Of a stretch of 64,000 bases of DNA, positions 1-62,536 are shown in pieces. Under the pieces are notes generated by a model that worked only from the letters and a program-made list of their open reading frames with translations, had not been told where the DNA came from and ran no database searches. This stretch comes from Halocaridina rubra. Lineage: Eukaryota > Arthropoda > Malacostraca > Decapoda > Atyidae. Location of the stretch: the NCBI GenBank assembly GCA_037179515.1, contig JAXCGZ010017004.1:177033-241032 (forward strand). The letters are read 5' to 3'. Made by a program: the position numbers and the translations under genes. How positions within the stretch are numbered: position 1 is the stretch's first letter; every line of letters begins with the position of its first letter.

Positions 1-321
1 GTACGTTACATTTCCTCAGTATAATATACGTAAGCCAACATGAATAAGCTTAAGATAATGACATAGTTTAGTGTCATAATGCTAATCAAGAATTACTGTA
101 CACATAGTATAGTGATACATTTATTAACTAATTCATTATATTAGAAGTGAAAAATCAAAAAACTGGAAGAGGAACATTCAATTTGTACAGCAGAAGTGAC
201 TGAAAACAAGAACTGTATTCTCATAGATACAACATAAACGTATACACAATAATGAATTAACCCTTAAGAATCACTGACTTGCTACATAAAAAGATGAACC
301 TGAATTACATAATAAACTTAC
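1..321. other. Intronic sequence of the minus-strand gene, no other feature seen
   Basis: AT-rich sequence following (in minus-strand sense) the donor of the exon at 322-503. I see no open frame or repeat that can be named. It is read as the start of intron 1 of the PSMD5-like gene. Confidence 0.4.
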
Positions 322-503
322 TTGTCTGAACTGTTTATGCTGTCAAACAGAGCATGAAGCTCTACATTTCTAGGTAACTGCTGGAGACTACTAGAATTCA
401 GTGCCAACAACAATGTCTTCAGATCAAAGAGATGTTTTTTGGGATCATCTGAGATAGAAAGTTCACCTAAGAGACGGACAACTTCCTCCATTGCTGAAAG
501 CAT
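322..503 (-). CDS. PSMD5: PSMD5-like (26S proteasome non-ATPase subunit 5, S5b) first coding exon, partial gene
   Basis: A 60-codon open exon on the minus strand begins MLSAMEEVVRLLGEL and runs through a leucine-patterned segment (LFDLKTLLLAL, then ELHALFDSIN). It ends at a consensus donor: GTAAGT on the minus strand begins at position 321, leaving a split codon. The spacing of leucines and the ELxxLFxxxN motif resemble the N-terminus of PSMD5, a HEAT/ARM-type chaperone that assembles the base of the 19S proteasome and is absent from mature 26S particles. Start could be Met1 or Met5; the first is used here. The rest of the gene lies off the left edge. It is head-to-head with the ARMC5-like gene. 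The family call is from pattern memory over only 60 residues, so another helical-repeat protein is possible; that the exon is real is more certain than its name. Confidence 0.45.
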
Positions 504-709
504 GACATTATAACAATGCCAAAAGAAGTTTCTGAAAATACATGAGAGAGATGACCTAAGAGCTACAGAAAATAATATTGATTAATAGGCAAAAAACTAC
601 AATGACAATTTCACAGTACTCTACTTACACAACTCCAATTTTCAGTACAGTACTTCATTTAGACTGCTTTATATCTAAATGCTCTTCGATATCATTATCC
701 AATTCAAAT

Positions 710-1036
710 CCAAGGTTTTTAAAAATGAATATGTTTGTTTTAAATCAACATGCAATAAATACTGCAAATAACTGCCGTTTCCAACACTCATGTTGATGAA
801 CAACCAAAACACAAGGAATATACAGTTACCTTCCATGGTGTTGCAGCACACAGACAGTTTGTAAAAGGAATGGAGTCCTTTTACAAACTGTCTGTGTACT
901 GCAACACCATGGAAGGTAACTGTATATTCCTTGTGTTTTGGTTGTTTCATCAACATGAGTGTTGGAAACAGCAGTTATTTGCAGTATTTATTGCATGTTG
1001 ATTTAAAACAAATATATTTTTTTTTTAAAACCTTGG
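710..1036. repeat. Foldback/MITE-like inverted repeat, 327 bp, almost no loop
   Basis: The left arm starting CCAAGGTTTTT at 710 is the reverse complement of the right arm ending AAAACCTTGG at 1036. The arms meet near 870-874, where ACAAACTGTCTGTGT mirrors ACACAGACAGTTTGT. Arms are about 160 bp with few mismatches. There is no coding content. It lies about 200 bp upstream of the PSMD5-like start, so it sits near the promoter of that gene. Confidence 0.8.
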
Positions 1037-2345
1037 AAATGCAGATATGACATGTAAACTAAATCATCATTCGTCCAAATTTCAAATAAGAGCAAGCTTA
1101 AGCAATTAAAAAAGAAGCTCCTAATGAAACTGAAATCTCTTATTTTAAGAAACTAATCAAGGCACCATAACATATAAAAATCATGAAGGGCTGAACACAA
1201 GGCCAATACACAGAAAATCAGAACGGTCCGTGACTAAATTATGTTTAAGATACATTTAGTTATGGACCAACTCCATTACCATGGTATACAACCAGATGAA
1301 CAGAGTGGATAATCACACTAAAAGCTTTGTTGCACTTTGCTACTCAAAAAAGTAAAAATATGATTCAACCATACATAATTTATGTCGTTTGCCTTTTATT
1401 AAACACCCTTGACCCTTAATTGTCATGACTGACCATTCCTTCATTGCTGGTAGTTAAATCCGAGCAACAGCCAAAGGTCTCCCTTAAAAGTCACGAGTAA
1501 CTAAGAATTACAAAGTAAAAAACATCTAGTATATTCTAATTATGCGTCAATATATGTTACCTCCAATATATTCCTCTGGAATATAATGACTCTGCACAAT
1601 GATTTCTTCAGTGCTGAGCCAAGTAGGATACTATTCACTTCCTTGCTCACTTATTCTTAAGGAAAAAATTGAGTACGTTTTACCAGATTCAATTTTCTTT
1701 TTCATAATGCTTGTAAATAAAAAGAATTCTTCTTTATATAGTATAATCTTATTTTCAGCTTTAAATGCAAAAAATTTTGAGTAAATGAAATATCTGATCA
1801 TACGGAAATTTGCTATAGCAAAAAAATAAAGGGAATTTTATGTACACACATACATTACCAACAGTGTTAGAAAATTCAAGTTTTCTCATATATTATAACT
1901 TAAGTAAATATGGATTACCAATGTAAATAAAGCGTCGTTCCACGTGATAATGGCGATGATAAATTAGGGAAGTTTGCTTTGCATAAAATGAGGAAAATTA
2001 TTTAATAATGACAAAATACCAGAGTTTTTTTTTTATTTTTGGCTCTGCCTTATTAAAATGTTGGAATAAGATAAAGATTAGTGACCTCATGGTTGAATAC
2101 ATCAAAAGACGGCACCAGTGGCTGCATTCTCGAGCAAATGAAAGTTCATTCCCTGATATGTATATTGTATTATTCTAGCATGCATGTCTGGGATCAGGTA
2201 AACAATAGTAAGCCAGGGTTGATCTAATATTATACATATGTACAAGGCAAATTATCTAAGCTAACCTATCAATTTAGGGGTATTTCAACCTCTAGGGGAT
2301 ACTCATCTTTGCCTATAAAAAATAAATAAAATAATATAAAAATAA
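1037..2345. other. Intergenic AT-rich stretch, nothing recognised
   Basis: No convincing open frame, tandem repeat or known element end was seen. It would be the place to look for upstream sequence of the minus-strand gene. Confidence 0.4.
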
Positions 2346-3118
<773 letters not shown>

Positions 3119-4795
3119 CCTGGGCCCCTCCAAAAAAGAAAAGATGGGGGGTGTCCTTATCAGTACTACAATTTATCATCAAAGAATCCACGATCTTCTT
3201 TATACATCCACAATGCAACAAACATTCACTCTGTAAAGAGTATCAAAGCACAATCTTCCAAATCTCAAGATAATAACATACAGTTATTTAATTCCGTCAA
3301 TTATGACGCCAATCCTCAAAGTGTAAAACACACTTTTCATCAATTAAACGACACTGTTAAGTCAGCAACAGTAAATGGAAAGTGTAATGCAAACCACACT
3401 GTTCCTCAGATAAACGACACTGTGCACCTAGCAGTAGGTGGGTCACTACCTTCTGTGTATTTTCGTAAACAAAGGAATCAATGCGACATTCTAAACATCG
3501 TTAAATGGGAAATATGTAAACACACAAATCCCTAAAAACCACTGTTCACCCAGCCGAAATTGGGTACTAATATCCAAATTACTTAATGGACGCTCAACTA
3601 CGAAAGTATATTTCGTTTCCACAGATAGAGAAACGCTTTATCCACGTGGGAAAAAGATACTCTTATTTATTTCAACAACCACTTAAATTTCAAAGTTATA
3701 TTTGCAATATTCATGCAAATACATGCAATTATCCTCCCTGTTTTCGCTGAAATGTGGACGATTTTAACCGTAGAGTTTTACACTAACTTACAAGGTGGGA
3801 GCTTATCTAAAATGTACACTATTTTCACCACTACCACACCAATTCTCATCCGGTTCGAAGGACCAAAAGCTGTGGAGGATTTCCTGTGTGTTATTTACCC
3901 TTCGATCTTATAACCCCCTACATTCGGAAATCCTGACACGGCTTCAGTAGAGGCCTACCACGATCTCAAAATTAAATCCTCTACCAATAAAATATAATTA
4001 ATATTACATGCATAAACATACATGCAAATATTTTATATGGGGGTTTATGAACTGCTGATATGTGAATATTTAAATAAACTCTCCTCACCTTAAAGTAAAA
4101 CTTCCTCATACAGAATAATAAATTTTTTAACATACATTCTACCTACGAGTGTTCAATTAAATGAGCTCATTTAATTGAACACTCGTAGGTAGAATGTATG
4201 TTAGAAAATTTATTATTCTGTATGAGGAAGTTTTACTTTAAGGTGAGGAGAGTTTATTTAAATATTCACATATCAGCAGTTCATAAACCCCCATATAAAA
4301 TATTTGCATGTATGTTTATGCATGTAATATTAATTATATTTTATTGGTAGAGGATTTAATTTTGAGATCGTGGTAGGCCTCTACTGAAGCCGTGTCAGGA
4401 TTTCCGAATGTAGGGGGTTATAAGATCGAAGGGTAAATAACACACAGGAAATCCTCCACAGCTTTTGGTCCTTCGAACCGGATGAGAATTGGTGTGGTAA
4501 TGGTGAAAATAGTGTACATTTTAGATAAGCTCCCACCTTGTAAGTTAGTGTAAAACTCTACGGTTAAAATCGTCCACATTTCAGCGAAAACAGGGAGGAT
4601 AATTGCATGTATTTGCATGAATATTGCAAATATAACTTTGAAATTTAAGTGGTTGTTGAAATAAATAAGAGTATCTTTTTCCCACGTGGATAAAGCGTTT
4701 CTCTATCTGTGGAAACGAAATATACTTTCGTAGTTGAGCGTCCATTAAGTAATTTGGATATTAGTACCCAATTTCGGCTGGGTGAACAGTGGTTT

Positions 4796-5254
4796 TTAGG
4801 GATTTGTGTGTTTACATATTTCCCATTTAACGATGTTTAGAATGTCGCATTGATTCCTTTGTTTACGAAAATACACAGAAGGTAGTGACCCACCTACTGC
4901 TAGGTGCACAGTGTCGTTTATCTGAGGAACAGTGTGGTTTGCATTACACTTTCCATTTACTGTTGCTGACTTAACAGTGTCGTTTAATTGATGAAAAGTG
5001 TGTTTTACACTTTGAGGATTGGCGTCATAATTGACGGAATTAAATAACTGTATGTTATTATCTTGAGATTTGGAAGATTGTGCTTTGATACTCTTTACAG
5101 AGTGAATGTTTGTTGCATTGTGGATGTATAAAGAAGATCGTGGATTCTTTGATGATAAATTGTAGTACTGATAAGGACACCCCCCATCTTTTCTTTTTTG
5201 GAGGGGCCCAGGATGTCTTGAATATATTTCAAGACAGTTTATTTCTACGTACAT
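4796..5254 (-). other. Mirror copy of the uncharacterised 152-codon frame, right palindrome arm
   Basis: The protein is residue-for-residue the same as the frame at 3077-3535. The accompanying 66-codon frame at 4418-4618 differs from its partner by one residue (TTTTPI against TITTPI). No function can be assigned. Confidence 0.2.
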
Positions 5255-5587
5255 TATAGTTTCGTTTATTGTAACGTAAGTGCATGAATGTATACTTTTA
5301 GACTTAGCATGTATACTTATTAATTTCTATCATGTATACACGTATATTCGTATGTATAATGTGTAGTTTATTAGGGAGGCTGGCCGTAGAAGACGTGGAG
5401 AAAGGAATGTAGGTCACTAATGGATTTTAGCCATTAACCCTTCACCTCCTTGATAACGTTTATTGCATCGCCTCGTTGAACAAAGAACTGTTGTAAGCAA
5501 GTCATAACTCAACTTAGTCCTAGTACCAAGGACCCCGACAAACTAGAGGAGTTTGTGGGACTTTCTTACTAATAGTTAGTTGCTGTC

Positions 5588-5770
5588 GTGAGATGCTACG
5601 AGGCACTCATTTTTACTGTGTTTGTTGACAGTACTTATAAGTTTGTTAAAGAGTACTTAGTGGTACTCGTGAGATGATACGAGACACTCATGTTTAGTGT
5701 GTTCATTGACAGTACTTATAAGTTTGTTAAAGAGTGATTAGTTGTCTTTGTGAGATGTTACGAGACACTC
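5588..5770. repeat. Tandem repeat, period 81 bp, about 2.3 copies
   Basis: Units begin GTGAGATGCTACGAG at 5588, GTGAGATGATACGAG at 5669 and GTGAGATGTTACGAG at 5750. Each is followed by CACTCA and then TTGACAGTACTTATAAG. It lies in the part of the repeat unit that is not mirrored in the left arm. Confidence 0.85.
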
Positions 5771-5937
5771 AAGTAAAAAACGTGATAGAGATACGTGGAT
5801 CAGAAGATATTCAATGAGTTTGATTGGGAATCCCGTGATTGCTGACGACATCAGGGTTATCCGGATAGATGAGTACAGATGCAATGCAGATTCACCTTAT
5901 TTCTAACAATATTTATAACTACGTGTGAGGGACAGAA

Positions 5938-6894
<957 letters not shown>

Positions 6895-7092
6895 GCTGAG
6901 CTTTCTCTTCTACCGAGTAGCTACTAGGCCTGTCTTCCCACAGCTTTTGGGAGTAATAGCTGAGCTTTCTCCTCTACCCTGAGTAGCTGCTAGGCCTGGC
7001 TTCCCACAGCTTTTGGGAGTAATAGCTGAGTTTTCTCTGCTACCCCTGGTAACTGCTAGGCCTGGCTTCCCACAGTTTTTGGGAGTACTAGC
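6895..7092. repeat. Tandem minisatellite, about 62-66 bp unit, three copies
   Basis: Three successive units contain AGCTGAG, then TTTCTC, GCTAGGCCTG and TTCCCACAG, ending TTTTGGGAGTA. The repeat explains the repetitive frame GLAATQGRGESSAITPKSCGK on the minus strand, which is not a gene. Confidence 0.85.
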
Positions 7093-9171
7093 ACAGCCCT
7101 TAATGAATAACTTAACATTTTCAATACCATACTGTTTGCTTGACCTAGACAGGGTCCAGAGACCAGCTGTTATGATGAGTAACTTATATGGGTAAATTTT
7201 CACTGGTATATCCCTAAATGAAATTAGAATACGCAACTTTGAAAGATGAGCAGCAACAACATAATCCTTCTGTATTATTTTAGTTATGGGGATCAATGGA
7301 ATATGAAGTCCCCGACTAGGGAGGACTCATTCCCCAAGGTTAGATTAGGACGCACCAAAAAATGTGTGTTTATCGACACTTTGTAATCCCCTCTTCTAAA
7401 AGTTTACCCTATAATCACCCGGCAAAAGTAGTAATGTTATTGTAATATCCTCATGGCTTGTTTAAAATTGATTTAATGAATTTGTTAGCCCTCCTCTCCT
7501 TCAGCTAGTTATAGTGGTATGGGGTGAGTTTCAGTAAATTATATTTTTATTTGCTAGATTCATAATGTCTTTTAACAGATACCATTGTGTGCTCAGTCAG
7601 TGAAAAATATAATCATAATACTCATTTTCAACTCTTAAGTGTTTTAGTGGTAAATATTTGCTTTAACACTGTCAGAAAAAAGTATCATGTATATTTTTTT
7701 ATTATTATATATAGATAGGGAGGGTTTGATTAAAAAAATGGGTTCACAATATATGGTATTGTTTGTCATTGTTTTCTATATTTTTTTCAGTATTTTGTAA
7801 TTTTGTGTTAGTGGTTGGGGTGTGAAAGTAATAATTTACAGTGTTAAGTTCTCACAATCATGAGTGCCAAATATAGTGAAAACTTCAATTCTTTTCCCTG
7901 CTCCATTTTTTAGGGCTGATTGTCACTTGGTGGCATTTGTGAACTTCACACTAGCTTTTGCTATCTTTTGTATGCCTCTCACTCTCCTCCTAAGTCTCCT
8001 GGTTCTGTATGTCAAGGCCTATCATGGACAAGTTATTACACACCTTGTTCCCCCATTTAATGTCTTCCCACTGCTTGCTTAAACAGTTTGTAAACTAAGT
8101 ATGTGAATCCTCTTCATGATTCCCTTATTATCCATTATTTATAATGTCCACTGTCCAAACCAGCAACGCTGTCTCTTTTTCCAATTTATTTATTAATCTT
8201 TTTCAGCTCTCACACATATCTCTTAACTATCTCATTCCTCTCCCTTTGAAACCCTATGTCTTCATAAACTCTTGTTGTACATATTTTTCCTAATGCTTCT
8301 AATTCTTTTCCTCAGATTCATTCAGTCCAGCACTCTTCGCTAAGCAAAAGTGTAGTACCAACAACTGTTTCATATCAGTCATTCAAGTTGTACCATGATA
8401 TGAATCTCACTTTACATGCCTTACTCAGTGCAATTAGCAGCTGCCCCATTTCTCCCAATTTGTGGTCTTTTTCCATTTCCTGACTCTCCTCTGTTATTTT
8501 CTCCCAAATCTAACACTGTAAAGTTATGAAACTCTAGCTTTTTGAGCGCAGACTTTAATATTACTCCCAACTTATTCAATTCACAATCTCTACTTCCTGC
8601 ATCTTATCACCTTAGACTATTCAATATTTACATATGGTTTCTTCCTTTCTTTGACCAGTCTCTTTGTTAATATTTACTTATTACTAATTATTAATATCAT
8701 GAGATTTTGTCTTTTTTGCAGTATGGTAATTAAGATAAATTGTGGATATAGTGGTAACAATGCATCACGGAAGGGTCATTTGGGTTGTATTAATGATATT
8801 GCTCCTATTTTCTTAGCCAATTTATTATATTTTCACTGACTTGTATGAAAGATGAAATTTGTTTTTTAAAATAGTAAAAATTTTAACATTTATGAGAAGA
8901 ATACTTTGCTAGCATAGTGCACAGTGATTCAGCATTTCTTATTAGATATTGACGAAACTAAAAGCAAATATATTTTTTATTTGCTGCACTTTGTTTCCCC
9001 ATTATTCGTTAGAGAAAAGTTTTTAGACAATGTGCCTTCTCAAATCATATGTCCTTAGAGATATATCACTAAGGGTCGTTCCTTGGCTTTCATTTGCTAT
9101 GTTCATTAGCATTGTTAGATAAAGCAGTTTAATTTAGGTCAGTTTAGTTTTCAGTCAATGCAGTACGAGTA
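7093..9171. other. Intergenic or 5' intron sequence, nothing recognised
   Basis: About 2 kb of T-rich single-copy-looking sequence. Short frames such as 7864-8082 show no domain. No element ends were found. Confidence 0.35.
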
Positions 9172-9481
9172 CAGATGCTCTCAAACTTACAAACGAGTTA
9201 TGTTCCGAACGGCTGTTTGTATCTTGAATTGTTTGTAAGTTGATATTTATATGTACAGTACTGTATTGGGTGTACAAACATTTCTACATCTTGTATGTAG
9301 CATAATTAATTTGTGTTAGAACATAAAATATTTGTTCTCTTATCCTAAAAATGCTTGTTGCAAGTTTGAACCATCCATAACTTGCTGCATAAGTATAGTA
9401 GACTGCTTAGGCACAGCTATTTTCACATGTTCGTAGCTCTGAGTGTTCGTATGTTGGATGTTTGTAAGTCGAGAGCTTCTG
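9172..9481. mobile_element. MITE with TA target duplication (Tc1/mariner-pogo type), 310 bp
   Basis: The left end CAGATGCTCTCAAACTTAC at 9172 and the reverse complement of the right end, CAGAAGCTCTCGACTTAC, form imperfect TIRs of about 22 bp. TA is present immediately outside both ends (9170-9171 and 9482-9483). There is no coding content. It is the same general type as the MITE at 63525-63779. Confidence 0.75.
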
Positions 9482-9483
9482 TA

Positions 9484-10361
9484 TAGATTTATTCCTTTGT
9501 CCTTTTATGCATTATGTTTTTATACTTTATTTTTTGAGGGATTTTATGTATTTTTGTATTGTGCATATTTCAACAATGGTACATTTTTTTATACACATAA
9601 AACCTTAAGTTTCCATCTTGTGTTTCCCATTATACTTGGATAGGAGAAGTTATAGTATATTGTAAAAATAATGTATGTTAGCTGAAATGATGTTTAATGT
9701 TAATTAAATCACTTTTATGTATTGGAACATATGGTGTGCTATTGTGCTAATACAATGTGTATGTGAAACATTCAAAATTCATTGCGTGGCTCAAAGCTGC
9801 AGTACAGACTGCACATTTTAGAAAATGCTCAGGAACCTAGCTGCCACACAAAGTAATGCATATATTTACTTGGTCCTAGCTTGCATTCAAGTTGTGCTTT
9901 TTCCTACCTAAATGCTTCCTTGGTTACGACTTTGTTAATGAATAATCTCTTCATATTAAAGCAGTTTACTTAGGTAATCAGTCTAATAAATTAATTTGGT
10001 CCTTTCTTTATAAATCAATTTAATTTTTTGTGCTAAAATATATATTGCATTAATATAAGGTAGCTATATCACATTATACCAGGATGTGTTGCTTATGATA
10101 GGTAATAACATTCATTCTACATATCTATAGATACTGCCAATAATTAGTGTAGGTGAACCTGAGTAAGTTGAATTGACAAAAGTTTTCAGAATTTTTAGGT
10201 CTGCATTTAGGGAATTAGTCCAGTGGAATTTGGACACCATAAGGATAACTATTCAGCATGGCACATCTTGAGTTTAATCTTGCAATATGGTATTTCATAC
10301 CCTAAAGCAAGTTATTTTTTTCTCGGATATATTAATCCAGCCCCATTCTCCTTAATTTCAG
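9484..10361. other. Sequence upstream of ARMC5-like coding exon 1
   Basis: AT-rich with no element found. It ends in TTAATTTCAG at 10352-10361, a good splice acceptor 17 bp before the ATG. It is therefore probably the 3' end of an intron in the 5' UTR. Confidence 0.4.
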
Positions 10362-10378
10362 TAAATTAGCTCTCAGGG

Positions 10379-59049
<48,671 letters not shown>

Positions 59050-59196
59050 TGTTGAATTGATATACCAAAATATGGTTCTAAAGCTTTAACTTATTCCTGT
59101 GGTAAATCTTGATTTTCGACAAAAATTCCTTTTTTTGGAAGATATGTGGACTAAATTCTATGTATAGAATTAAGCATGTCATATGATTATGATTTG

Positions 59197-59202
59197 AATA
59201 AA
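59197..59202 (+). promoter_or_regulatory. ARMC5: Polyadenylation signal AATAAA of the ARMC5-like gene
   Basis: First AATAAA after the stop codon, 148 bp downstream, giving a short 3' UTR. No other gene feature lies between. Confidence 0.6.
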
Positions 59203-59219
59203 CATTGGAGTTAGGCCTA

Positions 59220-59485
59220 TGAATTAAAATATAAAAGTTACTTCTGATGTAGTATCATTTCTTACCTGATTCATATAATCTGAAAGCTGTGAACCTGGAG
59301 TGGAGTGGCAGCATCTTTATTGTAGGTCCACCATTTGGAACTGCAACTCGGTAGAGGAGTAACAAATGAGACTGAAGTGCCACAACAAACTTCAGCCCCT
59401 CATGGGGGGGCATGAGAACCTGAGAGAGTCATTGGTCACACGGGTGAATACCTCATCTCGTAACACAACGAATCCATATAGCCTC
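59220..59485. other. Intergenic sequence downstream of ARMC5
   Basis: It may be the left part of a repeat that resumes at about 60245 after the non-LTR insertion; I cannot show this. No coding features. Confidence 0.3.
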
Positions 59486-59486
59486 T

Positions 59487-60240
59487 AACTTGTCTTGGAG
59501 AAATCACATAATTCAAATTTCTAAATCTTTATCCAAAAAATTGGGGGTTTTGTTTTGTTTTCGTCATTACTTTTCCTCTTTACAGTTACTTAAAATTTAT
59601 AAAGGTCGTATCCGTCCCTGCTTAAAATACTGCTCACACATCTGGAGTGCTTCTTCTTATAATTATCTTCTTGATAGGGTTGAATCTAAGGCAGTCAGAC
59701 TCATTAATGATCCTTCTCTTACTTCTAGTCTGGATTCTCTCTCTCTTCGCCATAAGATATCTTCCCTTTCGCTTTTCTGTCGCTACTACTTCCATCGCTG
59801 CTCTGATGAGTTGGCGAGTTGCATCCCTCCCCCACTGCCAAGGCCGCGTAACACTTGCCAAGCGGCCTCATCTCACAGGTACTGTGTGGAGATTTGTAGC
59901 TCACGGATTGGTCGGTGCAGCGACTGCTTTTTCCCATCTATCTCCAGACTCTGGAACTCTCTTCCTCCTTGTCTTTCCTAATTCTTATGACCTTTCATCC
60001 TCCAAAAAGCAGATCTATCATCATCTCTGGGCCTAGTCCTCCATATCACTGGGTCCTCTGTACTTTGACTGTTTTTTCTGTCTGTCATTTTCCTTTGTGT
60101 GACATCACCTCATCTCTGCTTTGTCCTTAACCTTTTTCTTTTCCTTCGTCTTGTATTTTCTCGTGCCTGGACCTTTATTGATGAGGGCAATTTCTGCCTG
60201 TCCCGGTGTCACTCATAAAAAAAAAGGAAAGAAAAAAAAA
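59487..60240 (+). mobile_element. 5'-truncated Jockey-like non-LTR retrotransposon, 3' end with A-rich tail
   Basis: The frame 59490-59981 reads SWRNHIIQISKSLSKKLGVL then LKIYKGRIRPCLKYCSHIWS and CFFPSISRLWNSLPPCLS: the C-terminal (thumb) region of a non-LTR polymerase. The 3' UTR ends TGTCCCGGTGTCACTCATAA and an A-rich tail (60216-60240). The gene is truncated at its 5' side, as is usual. One frame is open for 163 codons, so it is younger than the remnant at 46760. Confidence 0.85.
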
Positions 60241-60850
60241 ATCTACATCAATAAATGACTCCAACAGTCATTTCTAGATTTTCATTTAGCCAATGACATT
60301 GAAAGCAACCCAGAAAATTCATGAAAGACTGTGCCATTCACGACTATATACGCCACCAAAGCAACATTCACTCCTTGAGGGTTCTGTGGGAAAGACCAGG
60401 AATGTTAGTGGCCTCCCCTAGGGACTCAGAGCTTTTTGGCCAAGGCAGCTTGGCGAACAACAACAACAATTGAAAACTGTTAAATTCAGTATCAGAGCTA
60501 TAGTGGCAGCACTTTAGAACGGATGATATTCATAATTTTTTTTCTTTAAATGGAAATATGAAAGTTATGTGTATTATATTAGAGTAAGTTAAAGTAATAG
60601 CTTTTTCTATAACGTAATTGTTCTTCCATGGCTTAGATGTGTATATAATAAAACAGATATTAACCACTTTTAACTGAATAAAAAAAATAGAATGACGGTA
60701 ATGTGAAATATAAAAAGAGAATACAGAAAATTGCTCATTATTGAATATCTAATTGGTATATAAAGGATCCTGTGTGACTCTCTTTGTTGTGATAACTCCT
60801 ATCGTGTACTTGCTTTCATAGTCTCATGATAAATGTTGAGATTTACATGC
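60241..60850. other. Intergenic sequence, possible SINE tail with (CAA)n
   Basis: GGCCAAGGCAGCTTGGCGAA followed by CAACAACAACAA near 60440-60470 resembles a retroposon tail. The rest is AT-rich with nothing recognised. Confidence 0.3.
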
Positions 60851-60852
60851 AG

Positions 60853-61250
60853 ATTAGGGAGTCCCCGATTTACGACAGGGTTCTGTTACTGACAGCCGCC
60901 GTAACATATTTCATAGTAAGTCAGAAAACACCTAAATTCGAACCTAGGTCCACCAGTGCTAAAAAATACACTAAAAATAGAAAAATAATCTAAGTTCATA
61001 ATATAGACAAAAATAGTGAAAGTACACCATACAATATTGCTTACCTTTACTATCATGGTTGTCTTGCATCTGTATAACCGGATAACTTTAGCCAACATGT
61101 CCAACTTACTGTCGAAAGGCTTAACACCAGTGAATGAGCACAAGAACATATGGATGACACTTCTTATACCCCCTTTCCCTTTTTTATGGCAGTAAACTAT
61201 CTTTTTGCTTTCTCCTGAATGAACAAGAGGCTCACTGGGATGTGCCATTG
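60853..61250. mobile_element. Uninterrupted copy of the repeat that hosts two Tiggers at 14737-16101
   Basis: TTAGGGAGTCCCCGATTTAC, GAACCTAGGTCCACCAG and AAAAATAATCTAAG match 14737-14900; ATTGCTTACCTTTACTATCA and TTGCATCTGTATAACCGG match 16050-16101. A minus frame (61248-60886) starts MAHPSEPLVHSGESKKIVYC; no domain is recognised. Confidence 0.6.
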
Positions 61251-62055
61251 ATGCTGGTCATCCAGCCAAAGCACTAATGACATCATCTAATCATATTGAA
61301 AGTATGTAATCACAGCGAAAGAACACAATAAAAAAAAATGGCATACAAGAGATTGAGAAGCATGGCATTTACAATGGCTCCTCTCTTAAAAATGTATTCT
61401 TATTGTGCTGCCCATTTGGTTTCTCTCTTTCTCCAAATTTTATATTTGTTCTTGTTTTGTAAAAAAATAACTGATGCTGGTCTCTTGTCATATAGCTTTT
61501 CTTCATTTTTCATTTCTGTTTCCATTTGGAGTAAATTTTTGAGCTAGACTTTTCTTATACTTCATTTATCCAATTGCTAAGATCATCAATTTTAATTCTC
61601 CTTTTCATATCTTCTTTCATAATATATTTCAGTTCTTCATAGATGATATTTACTTTATCTATAAATACTATGGTTGATTTTGCCCAATAATTCTTTTTCA
61701 TGTTTGTGTTAGGTTATTACTCTCTTTTATGAGTTTTTTCTTTGATTTTCTTCTATTTACTTTACGACGTATTCCAAAGACCAACCTCAACATACTTTTT
61801 CGCATAAAGATCTTATTTACGGCTATGTATTTGGTAATTTTGTAAATATATTAAGTCTAATTCCTTCAAATAACCAAATATATAAATACACTCAGCTCAC
61901 TTTTTACACGTTTTTAAAATGCGCGAAATTGGAATAACGCCCCCAAAAAATAATAGTAAAGAAATGCGAAATACACAAATAACGCCCGCACAAAAAAATC
62001 GAAAAAATATTTTCATTTTAGTAAATAACCAACTGCCTCGGAGGCACTTTCCCAC
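61250..62055. other. Intergenic sequence with a CACCTT-family fragment
   Basis: GCGCGAAATTGGAATAACGC and CCAAAAAATAATAGTAAAG near 61920-61960 match (inverted) the right end of the element ending at 45127. Otherwise nothing recognised. Confidence 0.45.
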
Positions 62056-62513
62056 CTTGCTTCCATGTACATAGCTAAGCTTGAAAAAGTTCAAAGACAT
62101 GCCACGAAACTGGTGCCAGAAATACGCAATCTTAGTTATGATGAGAGGCTGAGGGAATTAGACTTACCATCACTCGAAGCTAGAAGTGAGGGGGGATATG
62201 GTGACAGTCTTTAAATTCCTTCATGGTTATGATAGAGTGGATAGGGATCGATATTTTGATATGGTTGGCTCTAGAACTAGAGGTCATAGTTTGAAGCTTC
62301 GTAAGAAAACTTCTTCGCAGGATGTAAGGAAATACTTTTTCAGTGTAAGAGTAGTTGATAATTGGAATTGGCTAAGCGAGGAGGTAGTTAATGCTATCTC
62401 AATCCATAGTTTTAAGGACAGGTATGATAAGTATCACTAAGTATTAAATGGAACCGATCAGGAGACGGGAAGATACGAGCTTTGGGCTCTTTCCCGTAAA
62501 CACAATTAGGTAA
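62056..62513 (+). pseudogene. 3' fragment of another non-LTR retrotransposon
   Basis: Conceptual frame: KLEKVQRHATKLVPEIRNLS, YDERLRELDLPSLEARSE, then after a shift VTVFKFLHGYDRVDRD, TRGHSLKLRKKTSSQDVRKY and VVNAISIHSFKDRYDKYH with stop at 62440. The 3' UTR has GGGAAGATACGAGCTTTGGG. It is a different family from 59487-60240. Confidence 0.8.
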
Positions 62514-62536
62514 TAACATGGGAATTAAGAGGACAC

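Noticed and set aside
7864..8082. Hydrophobic 72-codon frame as a small membrane protein gene
   Set aside because: No start context, splice sites or conservation that can be judged; such frames are expected in T-rich sequence.
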